56,894 nucleotides of DNA, from the IMG/VR virus record IMGVR_UViG_3300033144_008156, positions 1-56,894 of that record. One strand, 5' to 3'. Both the position numbers and the translations under genes were made by a program. A model generated the notes under the pieces. That model saw nothing but the letters and a program-made list of their open reading frames with translations, made no database searches and was not told the origin of the DNA. Shown here piece by piece: positions 1 through 8,462 of the stretch (positions are counted from its first letter, which is position 1; the number at the start of each line of letters is the position of its first letter). The DNA is from a virus.

Positions 1-1
1 A

Positions 2-286
2 GGTTCTTACATTATTCACGGAAGCGTAAACATAGATAATGACCTTAATAAAGATAACAATGCTTTAGAGTTAGTATATGGGATAGATACAGGATCTGGA
101 GCAACAATAGCAACTGTGCCTTATCAACAAAATATGCAAGGCAAGAAAAATAAAAGAAATGGTATTCAGGGGACCTGGATAAATGTATCATTAACGGCGG
201 GAGATAAGGTACACATGTTTATGAGTACCTGTGATGACAGCTGTACTTGGATAGATGGAAGAATATTTATAGCAACATGGAAATAG
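2..286 (+). CDS. C-terminal fragment of a probable virion appendage protein
   Basis: The frame is open from the window edge to a TAG at 284-286, giving 94 residues of the C-terminus; the start lies outside the window. The fragment is rich in beta-strand-like stretches (GTWINVSLTAGDKVHMFM, then a strand ending IFIATWK). This pattern of a strand, an acidic turn and a last strand closing the protein resembles the end of C1q/TNF-like jelly-roll heads found on phage fibres. That assignment is inference from pattern only. The following gene starts inside this one (ATG at 277), so the two are probably translated together. It lies at the head of the structural arm, which fits a head- or tail-fibre protein. 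Confidence 0.5.
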   Translation, partial: GSYIIHGSVNIDNDLNKDNNALELVYGIDTGSGATIATVPYQQNMQGKKNKRNGIQGTWINVSLTAGDKVHMFMSTCDDSCTWIDGRIFIATWK

Positions 287-673
287 CGAATCCATGTATA
301 AAATGTATTGGAAGCTGCTGTGCTTTAGAGGTAGATATAAGTAAGGATGAATATAATAAATTAGCAATAATGAACTTGAGAGATAAAATCACAAAAAATA
401 TCTCTAAGTTTATAATAGAGAATCCTGAATTTAAGGGAAGAGAAGGTGTGTTAGATGATAGAGAATCCTGAATTTAAGGGAAGAGAAGGTGTGTTAGATG
501 AAATGTATGGAGATAAATATGCTGTAATAAACTTAGGAGAGGATGGGTATTGTGCCTTTTTGAATAGGAAAACAAGAATGTGTGAGATTTATAATGAAAG
601 ACCTGGTACTTGTAGAAAATTTAGTAATGAATCAGAAGAATGTAAAAGAATAAGACAATGTATAGCTTCATAA
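277..673 (+). pseudogene. YkgJ-like cysteine-cluster protein, split by a 43-bp tandem duplication
   Basis: Two overlapping frames together make one protein. The first part (ATG 277, or 247 in the same frame) has CIKC...CC, and the second has YCAFL...CEIYNERPGTCRKF. This C-x2-C-x3-CC ... C ... C-x4-RPxxCR pattern is that of the YkgJ/UPF0153 family, proposed metal (Zn/Fe) chelating proteins. The first frame ends prematurely at 469-471, because bases 415-457 are repeated exactly at 458-500 and 43 is not a multiple of three. Deleting one copy restores an unbroken frame of about 117 codons. The second half could be translated alone from ATG 455 but would lack the first cysteine group. Either the gene is genuinely broken or the repeat is an assembly error. 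Confidence 0.75.
415..500 (+). repeat. Exact 43-bp tandem direct duplication
   Basis: Bases 415-457 and 458-500 are identical over 43 bp (beginning atagagaatcctg, ending gtgttagatg). There is no gap between copies and sequence diverges immediately outside. The duplication lies inside the YkgJ-like gene and shifts its frame. Confidence 0.95.
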
Positions 674-1185
674 TTTCTCCCTTAAATGCTGACGCAGATA
701 CTGCCTACTTTAGTAAGTGGCTAAAAGATAACTATGCCTCCACCTATAGAGGACTATCTATAGGAGGAGAAGTTCTTATTCAATTTAGTACCGAACCTTC
801 ATCTGGAGATAAAACTACTATAACTAATAAGTATGAGTCTCTAACTGCTGAAGATGTTTTGGTTTTAGAAAATATAATTATAACTTACGAAGGAAGAACA
901 GAAGATGGTCAGAACTATTATGATGAAGTAAGGGGAAATTTAGCATTGCAATATAACGCAGGAACTTTAAGTATAGAAGATGCTAATTACATAGAAGTAA
1001 CAAAACTTTCTGTAGTTAAAAGTTTATTAATAACCGGAGATTGGGCAACTGCTCAATATGAGATGGATAATAATGTGGTTGAAAATGAAACAGTTTCTCA
1101 AACAGATATAGACAATGGATTTACACAAGCAAGATATGATGATATTAAATCCGGAATTGATGACTATGTAGCTACTCACTATTAA
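658..1185 (+). CDS. Hypothetical structural-region protein, 175 aa
   Basis: I do not recognise a family. The protein is acidic, with mixed alpha/beta character and no membrane segment or cysteine motif. The N-terminus (MYSFIISPLNADADTAYF) is followed by a helix-rich middle and a C-terminal segment that looks helical. The start ATG at 658 overlaps the last 16 bases of the preceding cysteine-cluster gene, which suggests coupled translation. The next gene begins 10 bp after its stop. Its place directly before the 276-aa ring-type protein and the large tail protein suggests a small virion or assembly component such as a connector or adaptor, but this is inference from position only. Confidence 0.7.
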   Translation: MYSFIISPLNADADTAYFSKWLKDNYASTYRGLSIGGEVLIQFSTEPSSGDKTTITNKYESLTAEDVLVLENIIITYEGRTEDGQNYYDEVRGNLALQYNAGTLSIEDANYIEVTKLSVVKSLLITGDWATAQYEMDNNVVENETVSQTDIDNGFTQARYDDIKSGIDDYVATHY

Positions 1186-1195
1186 AAATTAAACA

Positions 1196-2026
1196 ATGGC
1201 ACTAACAGGAAAATACATAAGCATAGATAGAGTAATGGAAGGTATATTCCGTGATTATGGCTGGACCCATGAAGTAGACTGGGTAGATGCCTTAGAATGG
1301 ACTGGAGAGGTAATGGATATGATAGCAGTCCCTCAGCAATACCTAGATAAAGTAACAGATGGAAATGTAGATCTAAATCATCCCTGTGCTGTAGGAATAA
1401 AGAAATATAGAGGAACTCTTCCTTGTGATATGTTATATCCTGTCCAGATAAGAGATGCAGGAACTAAAATTCCTCTAAGGTACAGCTCTGATAGCTTTCA
1501 TACAGGATTAGAAAAAATGGAAGAAAATGCACCTTCGCCTCCCTTAACTCTTTCTTCATTTGGAAATATAACATTTTCATCTCCTTTTATAACAACTCAA
1601 AATCAATTGAAAGATTCTTGTACTACAGATTTGACTTATACTATTAATGGCTGTTATATCTTCACAAACTTTGAAGAGGGGGCATTAGAAATAGTCTATA
1701 AAGCATTCCCAATGACTGCAGATGGACAGCCCCTTATTCCAGACAATGTTAAGTATATTCAAGCTATAAAAGCATACATAGCAGAGAAAATAGGACAAAA
1801 AATGTTTATACAAGGAAAATTAGATGGTCAGAAGTTTAACTACCTTCAGAGAGAGCGGGACTGGTACTTAGGGGCAGCAACTACTGCTGGCTTAATGCCT
1901 ACAGTAGACCAGATGGAAACTTGGAAAAATCAATTTGTAAGACTTATTCCCCAAATGAACGCACATGGTACTAGCTTTAAGTATTATGGAGATATGCAAA
2001 AAGAAAGAACTATTAATTCTTATTAA
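1196..2026 (+). CDS. Probable head-to-tail ring/adaptor protein (P22 gp4-like)
   Basis: This 276-aa protein begins with helices typical of podovirus head-completion/tail-accessory factors: an N-terminal helix (IDRVMEGIFRDYG), then a helix with DALEWTGEVMDMI. A beta-rich middle follows, then a long helical C-terminal region (KYIQAIKAYIAEKIGQKMFIQG) and a tyrosine-rich segment. crAss-like phages carry a P22 gp4-like ring protein in this location, immediately before a very large tail protein, and the length is in the expected range. I infer a ring or adaptor that sits under the portal. No catalytic residues are evident. The leader is A-rich (aaaaattaaaca before ATGGC), without a Shine-Dalgarno sequence, and the gene is spaced 2 bp from the next one. 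Confidence 0.55.
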   Translation: MALTGKYISIDRVMEGIFRDYGWTHEVDWVDALEWTGEVMDMIAVPQQYLDKVTDGNVDLNHPCAVGIKKYRGTLPCDMLYPVQIRDAGTKIPLRYSSDSFHTGLEKMEENAPSPPLTLSSFGNITFSSPFITTQNQLKDSCTTDLTYTINGCYIFTNFEEGALEIVYKAFPMTADGQPLIPDNVKYIQAIKAYIAEKIGQKMFIQGKLDGQKFNYLQRERDWYLGAATTAGLMPTVDQMETWKNQFVRLIPQMNAHGTSFKYYGDMQKERTINSY

Positions 2027-2028
2027 AG

Positions 2029-5000
2029 ATGCCTACGCACGGAAATACCTTCATGGGGGGAATGGATAAGGATACTTCTAAACCAAAGTATCCTAATAAT
2101 AAATACCCGCATTCTGAAAATGTCAGACCTGTTACTGATAAAGGATTATCAACTCAGGCCTTAGAAAACATTAAAGGAACTGAAGAAGTTTTTGAAATGT
2201 TAGATATAAAGGGAATGTTAGTATTAGAAGCTACTAGTAATGTAGTTACTACTCTTACCCAGGCTTTTCAGTTAGAAACATTAGTACCTAATTTAAATAT
2301 AATAGAAACCATAGTTACCCCTGTTGGAAGTCTCACAGACAGTTTATTCGATCAAATAGAAGAACTTTTAAAAGATAAGCAATTTACTTATCATAGATTA
2401 TTTGATGAAAATAGAATGGTAATTTATTATGAGACCAATAACCCAAGGCAAATAGTTAAATTTAACAACTCCCAGCAAGGAACTTACGGAGATTTAAAAT
2501 GGGAAATATATCCAGAAATTTCCAAATTTAGAATTATAGGACACACTCCTTTAAGAGATACTACAATATTATTTACAGTAAATGATGATGGGGAACATGG
2601 TTGGAATTTAACAGAAACTTTTAGTCAGATCTGGAAAATGTCCTATGATCCTAAAGATCCTAAAGGAACTGCAAAAGTGAATTTACTTTATAATGGAAGA
2701 CTTAATTTCAGCAGAGAACATCCTATAGAAGCTATAGCTAGATATGAAAATACCAAAATTCAAAGAGTATATTTCACCGATAATTTTAATGTACCTAGAA
2801 CTTTTAATGCAGTAAGATCAGATACTTGGGCATTAAGAGTAAAAGATTTCTCTCTTATCACTGAGAATGCACTTTCAATGCCTTTAGCTACCACAGAAGA
2901 GCAAGATGGAGGCAATCTTCCTACCGGAAGATTATATGTAACTTACAGATTGAAAAAATTTAGCGGGGCTACAAGTGCAATAGCTCCTTTTAGTACAGGA
3001 GTTTCTATAACTACAAGTACAATAAATACAGGAGCATTAGATCCAGAATATTGGGATTATGCATATGCAACAACTTCTGTATTTAGTACTAAAATGTTAA
3101 ACTACATTGTTCCATTTATTCCCATAGGATTTGATGAAATATCTATATATGTAGTACATGAAGCAAATCCAGGAGCTTTTACATCATACCTGCTTAAAAC
3201 AGACACTTTAACCAGTGAATCTTCTTATGAATTTACTATTTCCACTCTAGTTGATTTAGAAATAGTTCCTATACAGGATCTCAAACAGTATGATATAGAC
3301 TTTGAAAGAGTAAAAACATTGACTGCAAAGCACAATAGATTATTATTTGGCAATATAAAAGAAGCTATTTTCTTAGTAGATTTTGACGCTAGGGCATATA
3401 GATTTAGATCCTGGGATAGTATAGAATCATCAAGTAATGCTACTGTTACCTATATGCATTCTATTTATGGAAACCCTGATCTAGATTTTACTACTAAAAA
3501 AACATGGGATGTATCAGAAGAAGCTGATGCTATAGATATAATGAATAAAGACAGCACTGCTTCTGTTCATGATCCTTATACCTATAAGGTAAATTATGAT
3601 AGTCAAGGAGTCCTTCCAGGAGATGCAGGAACTGCTCCTGCTATTCCTAATATTGCTAATTCATTTTATACTAATACTTTAGGAGGGTCAGGACCTAACA
3701 TACAATATGAATTTACATTTAAAGAAATAACTATAGATGATTCTTCTCATGTAGCTCCTAGCAATACAGATGCAGCAAGTCCTAAAGAAATAGGAAATCC
3801 TTTATGGCCAGAAATTCCTCCCTTTGTTAATGTTCCTGCTAGTGATGGGATTGATGTGGAAATAAACAATGAAGAAACAATAGATATAGGACCTGGCTTT
3901 GCCAATTTCAAGAATGGAAGAATAGAAGCCTATTTCAAAGGATACATGAGAGATGAGGTTTATAGATTTGGAATTGTATTCTATTCAAAAACAGGAAGAA
4001 CCTCAGATGTAAAGTGGATTGCAGATATAAGGATGCCGTGTGCTGGAGACTTTAGTCCCGATAGTGATGGAGTATGGAAAGGAGCATTAGCACAATGGTA
4101 TTCTTCAACTATGCCTAAAATAACTACAGATGCTTATATTCCTCAAGGTGACGGAGAAACAAAAGGATGGATGCTAGGATTAAAATTTCATGTAGATTTA
4201 CGAAACTATGCAGACTTAAAAGGAGATATATCTGGATTTTCTATAGTCAGAGCTCCCAGAAGGCAGAAAGATAAGACTATAATTGCAGAAGGAGCTTTAG
4301 GAGAAGTAGCATATAAGGCAATATCAGGAGGAACTCCTGCGGCAGATGTCAGGTATCCAGAACTTTTAAATCCCTCTCAGTTTAAAGCACAAAAAACTCG
4401 TTATTGGGACTATAATCTTTCTACTCCTACACTTAAGGCATTACCAAATGAATGGAGAAGAAGTTATGGTTGGCATTATTCTACTAATTCAACTAAACAA
4501 TGGTTTGAAACTTTAGATCATAGAAATCCTGAATTTGGAAATAGGATAATAAGATGTCAAGAATTAAAGCATGGGGGAAATTATAATACTGGAGGAGGTA
4601 CTTCACATAGTGGTGCAAGTCCCTACTACACTCCAGAAGGAAATCCTGCCTCTAATCCCGGATGGTTCTTTGAGGCTCCCAAAGCAGGAATATACAGATT
4701 TGCAGGGAGCGTCAGGCCTAGAGCACAAATTATATTTGATGTAAAAAACTGGAGTAAGAATGAGCACAAGTGGGGAGATGATTGGGCCAATTCTGCTATT
4801 AATAATACATTGGGAATAACAATTACAATGACTTGTGTAATGGGGTTTAGAATAATAAGGAATAATAATTCCCCTGTTCAAGAAACTTACTTTGAAAATA
4901 ACATTTACTGGGACCATACTTCTCCTGATCAATCTATTTATGATTTAGGATTTGGAAATTTTGTAGCAGAATTTACAACTCAAGGTTCAGAAAATTATGA

Positions 5001-8000
5001 TACAGGAGTAGATGTATTTAGCAATTTAGATAGTAATTTCAGGCGTGTAGCTACAGATTCATTTGGAAATGCTCAAAAATCAGGAGCTGCCTTCACTCTT
5101 GGAATAGGAGATAGAGTTCAATTTATGGGTTGGATGGTAACAGAATATACAGGAGGAACTATTTATAATATAACTAACCTCGAGGGTCAAGGAATAGATA
5201 TGCAGTATAGAATAGAGGGAGGTACTGAAAGTGCTGCTACTGAATTTAGATGCCTTGGAACAGGATCTGCAGATGTTACTAGAAGACTATTTAACTACAC
5301 ACGAGTTATAGATGGTAATCAATACTTAAAGTCCAATGGAGAAACTGTGGGTTATGGGGGACACCAGCATAGTGTATGGGATGATTGGACAAAATCTACT
5401 ACTGACTTTGGAGCTACAGATACTGATCATATAGCATCTGATGATGAAGAATCTGTAGGTCAATTTTGTCCTCAATACCTTACTTTGGACTGTCCTGATT
5501 TAAAGTTTATAACAGGGACTAAAATACAAAATCACCTATTAGAATCTGGAGATGAAGTTAAATACACTTTAAAACCTGTAGCGGGTTATGTACATATATC
5601 AGAAAACAACCCACATACTAACACTCCTCCTGATGGAAGTTTATACTATGAGTATGATGAAGAATCTGCAGCAGGTTCTGCAGCTTCATTTCATGATGGT
5701 AATAGTGGATATAGTGAAATCGGATATTTATATAGTAATGATCCTACTACTGTTAATGGGGTTTCTGATAATGAACAGACTTTTATAAAATGGTTTTCAA
5801 GATATACTAAAGCATTAGCACTCGTACATAATGTAAATTTCACGGATAGAATGAATTTTGCAGATTACGGTTCCCATGATGGATGGGGTACTGTAGGAGA
5901 ATTGACCAAAGTAGAGAGCGGAGCTTATATTGATGTAGATAGTGGAAAAAGTAATATATCAGGGATGGATGAAGAAGATGAACTTAGATTCCTAAATTCA
6001 GGCTTCTGCACTAATTGTCATGAATATATAAACCTTGATAATACAGGATCTGCTATTGTATCTCCAGGAGTATTTACTGCATTCATAGCTGGAAAATTTT
6101 CTAGAATTACCAAATATCTAATAAATTTTTCTTTTGGCTATGGGGATGGTGGAGTTAGAGATAATGATCCCTATATAGGAAATGGAAATTTAATATGGGA
6201 TAATAACAGACATGTAGAACAACATAATGAATATCATAATCCACAAACAAGTTATCCCGGAAATAGAGTAGGATTTTACGATTCTAGTGGAAATAATAAA
6301 AAAATACCTAGAAGAGGACAAGTAACTATTGTAGATATATGTAGAGAATTAGAAAGCCAATATGGAGGAAATACTTTTAAAGAAAGGAAAGATTCTGAAT
6401 ATATGAGTGTTGGGCATTTTACCCGAGTTAATGATAAAAGTGATGATGTCATAACAGTATCAATATTTGGGGGAGATATATTTCAAAGTGCTTTTGCTGA
6501 GAAAAAATTATATTCAGAAAATTTCAATTTTAGAAGATATAATTCAAGTAATGTATTAATAGATCCTCAAATAGCATTTAGTCCAATAGTAGGTAAAATA
6601 TATCCCATACAAAGTGTTGTAAATACTGATATGAGAGTAGGGTATAACTTTAACAATTTTCATAGTTATCCCGACATTCTACTTCCTCCCGATGATACTG
6701 CTGTAGAGTTGGTATATGAAATAGAACCAGATGACTATACCTGCCCAATACTGTATATAACAGAGAAAAAATTACAAACATATCTAGTTACAGGCCAAAA
6801 TATCCTAACAGGAGAGTTTGATAATAGGGTATATATGTCTCAAACAAAAATCAATGGAGAACTGTTTGATTCTTGGACTATATTCAAACCTCTTGATTAT
6901 ATGGATGTAGATGGACATTATGGTCCCATTAATAAGCTTGAAGTATTTAATGATCAGGTATTATTTTATCAAGATAAATCATTCGGCATAATATCTCTCA
7001 ACCCTCAAAGTTTAATTACAGATAATTCAGGGGGAAGTGTCCAATTAGGAACAGGGAAAGGATTAGTCGCTTTTAGGTATATATCTAATTCTGTAGGAGC
7101 ATTTCATCAATGGGGAATAGTAAAAGCTAAGGGAGCTGTATATTTCTTTGATGCTTATCATAGAAAGTTCTTTAGATATTCTCCAAAAGGACCAGAACCT
7201 CTTTCAGATTTAAAAGGAATGTCATCTTGGATACATAAGAACATTACAGGAAGTGTACTTACCTCAGATAACCCTATTTTATTTTCAGGAATAACATCAG
7301 TGTATGACCAGAGATTTAATGAAGTAATATTTACTTTCCATGTAGAAGAAGAAAAAGAAGATATTTTACTTCCTTCTGGAGCTGCAAGTACAACTACAGC
7401 AGAAGAGGCCACACAGGTAGGGCTAGGAGGACTTACTGCAGATACTCCTTGTGCAACTTTTGGAGGACATTTAGAAGCAGGAGGAGTCTTTTTTCTAGAT
7501 AATCCTGGCCTTGATACAACATTAATGATAGAACTTTTATCAACTCCAGGTATACATGTGCAACTTGATTTTAGTTGTGGGGATGATCCTGCAGCTACTT
7601 TGGGAATAGTTGATGCAACAGTTACTTCGGACCTTCAAAATCTTCCAGTAATTTTTTCTTTTATTATACCTCCTGGATCAGAATATCCTTTAAGTTTTAC
7701 TTTTGCCAATGTAATAACAAGTTGTGTACAACTTCTTATTTGGTGCCCTGCAGTTCCTGTACATCCTGGTTTACCTGAAGAAGAATCTACTATATTAGTA
7801 AAACCAAAAACATCATATACTTTGGTTTATAATGAAATGATAGATGCTTTTAGTTCTTTTTATTCTCATTTTCCAAGGCATTATGTATCTGATTCTAAAA
7901 GAATATTTAGTCAACCTCCATTAGGATATCCTGTTCATCTCCATGATGCAGGAGTACGGGGGGAGTTTTATAAAGAAACTTTTGATTCCATAATAGAATT

Positions 8001-8334
8001 ATTAGTTAATCCTAAAGGAACCTGGACCAAAGTATTTAACAACATAGAATACTTAACACAAGCCTCTACCTCAGGAGGAACTGATCTGGTAGATATTACA
8101 TTTGATACCCTTAGAGTATTGAACGAATATCAAGATACTGGAGATATCACCTTAGTAGTAGACGACAATGTTAAGAGAAGAATGAGAACTTGGAGAACAC
8201 AAGTACCAAGAGATGGAAAAGCAAGAATTAGAAACCCATATGTAACCATGAAATTTACATATGAGAATACTCCTAATAATAGGAGATTAATCATACATGA
8301 CATTTTAACTCATTATATGGATGCACCAATGTAA
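2029..8334 (+). CDS. Giant tail protein (muzzle/hub or stabilization type), 2101 aa
   Basis: The N-terminus has the layout of tubular tail/stabilization proteins of podoviruses: GGMDKDTS, a proline-rich stretch, then a segment rich in N, G and L ending ALENIKG. The rest is very long, beta-rich and asparagine/glycine-rich, with few helices and no transmembrane segment. Near residue 1764 there is NEVIFTF, and near 1931 YTLVYNEMIDAFSSF; such strand-plus-aromatic repeats fit a beta-propeller or hub domain close to the C-terminus. At 2101 aa it is much longer than P22- or T7-type counterparts, as is usual for crAss-like phages. I infer that it forms the tail muzzle or hub through which cargo proteins and DNA leave. 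The family assignment rests on N-terminal pattern and gene order. Confidence 0.6.
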   Translation: MPTHGNTFMGGMDKDTSKPKYPNNKYPHSENVRPVTDKGLSTQALENIKGTEEVFEMLDIKGMLVLEATSNVVTTLTQAFQLETLVPNLNIIETIVTPVGSLTDSLFDQIEELLKDKQFTYHRLFDENRMVIYYETNNPRQIVKFNNSQQGTYGDLKWEIYPEISKFRIIGHTPLRDTTILFTVNDDGEHGWNLTETFSQIWKMSYDPKDPKGTAKVNLLYNGRLNFSREHPIEAIARYENTKIQRVYFTDNFNVPRTFNAVRSDTWALRVKDFSLITENALSMPLATTEEQDGGNLPTGRLYVTYRLKKFSGATSAIAPFSTGVSITTSTINTGALDPEYWDYAYATTSVFSTKMLNYIVPFIPIGFDEISIYVVHEANPGAFTSYLLKTDTLTSESSYEFTISTLVDLEIVPIQDLKQYDIDFERVKTLTAKHNRLLFGNIKEAIFLVDFDARAYRFRSWDSIESSSNATVTYMHSIYGNPDLDFTTKKTWDVSEEADAIDIMNKDSTASVHDPYTYKVNYDSQGVLPGDAGTAPAIPNIANSFYTNTLGGSGPNIQYEFTFKEITIDDSSHVAPSNTDAASPKEIGNPLWPEIPPFVNVPASDGIDVEINNEETIDIGPGFANFKNGRIEAYFKGYMRDEVYRFGIVFYSKTGRTSDVKWIADIRMPCAGDFSPDSDGVWKGALAQWYSSTMPKITTDAYIPQGDGETKGWMLGLKFHVDLRNYADLKGDISGFSIVRAPRRQKDKTIIAEGALGEVAYKAISGGTPAADVRYPELLNPSQFKAQKTRYWDYNLSTPTLKALPNEWRRSYGWHYSTNSTKQWFETLDHRNPEFGNRIIRCQELKHGGNYNTGGGTSHSGASPYYTPEGNPASNPGWFFEAPKAGIYRFAGSVRPRAQIIFDVKNWSKNEHKWGDDWANSAINNTLGITITMTCVMGFRIIRNNNSPVQETYFENNIYWDHTSPDQSIYDLGFGNFVAEFTTQGSENYDTGVDVFSNLDSNFRRVATDSFGNAQKSGAAFTLGIGDRVQFMGWMVTEYTGGTIYNITNLEGQGIDMQYRIEGGTESAATEFRCLGTGSADVTRRLFNYTRVIDGNQYLKSNGETVGYGGHQHSVWDDWTKSTTDFGATDTDHIASDDEESVGQFCPQYLTLDCPDLKFITGTKIQNHLLESGDEVKYTLKPVAGYVHISENNPHTNTPPDGSLYYEYDEESAAGSAASFHDGNSGYSEIGYLYSNDPTTVNGVSDNEQTFIKWFSRYTKALALVHNVNFTDRMNFADYGSHDGWGTVGELTKVESGAYIDVDSGKSNISGMDEEDELRFLNSGFCTNCHEYINLDNTGSAIVSPGVFTAFIAGKFSRITKYLINFSFGYGDGGVRDNDPYIGNGNLIWDNNRHVEQHNEYHNPQTSYPGNRVGFYDSSGNNKKIPRRGQVTIVDICRELESQYGGNTFKERKDSEYMSVGHFTRVNDKSDDVITVSIFGGDIFQSAFAEKKLYSENFNFRRYNSSNVLIDPQIAFSPIVGKIYPIQSVVNTDMRVGYNFNNFHSYPDILLPPDDTAVELVYEIEPDDYTCPILYITEKKLQTYLVTGQNILTGEFDNRVYMSQTKINGELFDSWTIFKPLDYMDVDGHYGPINKLEVFNDQVLFYQDKSFGIISLNPQSLITDNSGGSVQLGTGKGLVAFRYISNSVGAFHQWGIVKAKGAVYFFDAYHRKFFRYSPKGPEPLSDLKGMSSWIHKNITGSVLTSDNPILFSGITSVYDQRFNEVIFTFHVEEEKEDILLPSGAASTTTAEEATQVGLGGLTADTPCATFGGHLEAGGVFFLDNPGLDTTLMIELLSTPGIHVQLDFSCGDDPAATLGIVDATVTSDLQNLPVIFSFIIPPGSEYPLSFTFANVITSCVQLLIWCPAVPVHPGLPEEESTILVKPKTSYTLVYNEMIDAFSSFYSHFPRHYVSDSKRIFSQPPLGYPVHLHDAGVRGEFYKETFDSIIELLVNPKGTWTKVFNNIEYLTQASTSGGTDLVDITFDTLRVLNEYQDTGDITLVVDDNVKRRMRTWRTQVPRDGKARIRNPYVTMKFTYENTPNNRRLIIHDILTHYMDAPM

Positions 8335-8413
8335 AATAGTTAAAAAGAATAATATTTAATATTATAAAATAGAAAGTATAATACACGACATTAGATAATT
8401 CATTATATAATTA

Positions 8414-8444
8414 TTGGATTTAAGATGTCTTCCTATTATTTTTG
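8414..8444 (+). promoter_or_regulatory. Candidate Bacteroides-type promoter upstream of the cargo genes
   Basis: TATTTTTG at 8437-8444 matches the TAnnTTTG -7 box of the Bacteroides primary sigma factor. TTG at 8414-8416 lies 20 bp upstream, where the -33 element is expected. It falls in the only long intergenic gap of the left arm. The AT-rich composition makes chance matches common, so this is tentative. Confidence 0.35.
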
Positions 8445-8456
8445 TAATACAAAAAT
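8438..8456. promoter_or_regulatory. Perfect 19-bp palindrome just before the 1718-aa gene
   Basis: ATTTTTGTAATACAAAAAT is a perfect inverted repeat with 9-bp arms around a central A, ending 6 bp before the ATG at 8463 and overlapping the candidate -7 box. It could be an operator for a dimeric regulator or an RNA hairpin near the start codon. Confidence 0.45.
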
Positions 8457-8462
8457 TAAGAT

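Noticed and set aside
247-471. Treating the two parts of the YkgJ-like gene as separate genes
   Set aside because: Each part holds only half of the cysteine pattern and the exact 43-bp duplication explains the split.
4603-4932. 109-codon open frame on the - strand inside the 2101-aa tail gene
   Set aside because: Antisense to a continuous long reading frame with no independent support.
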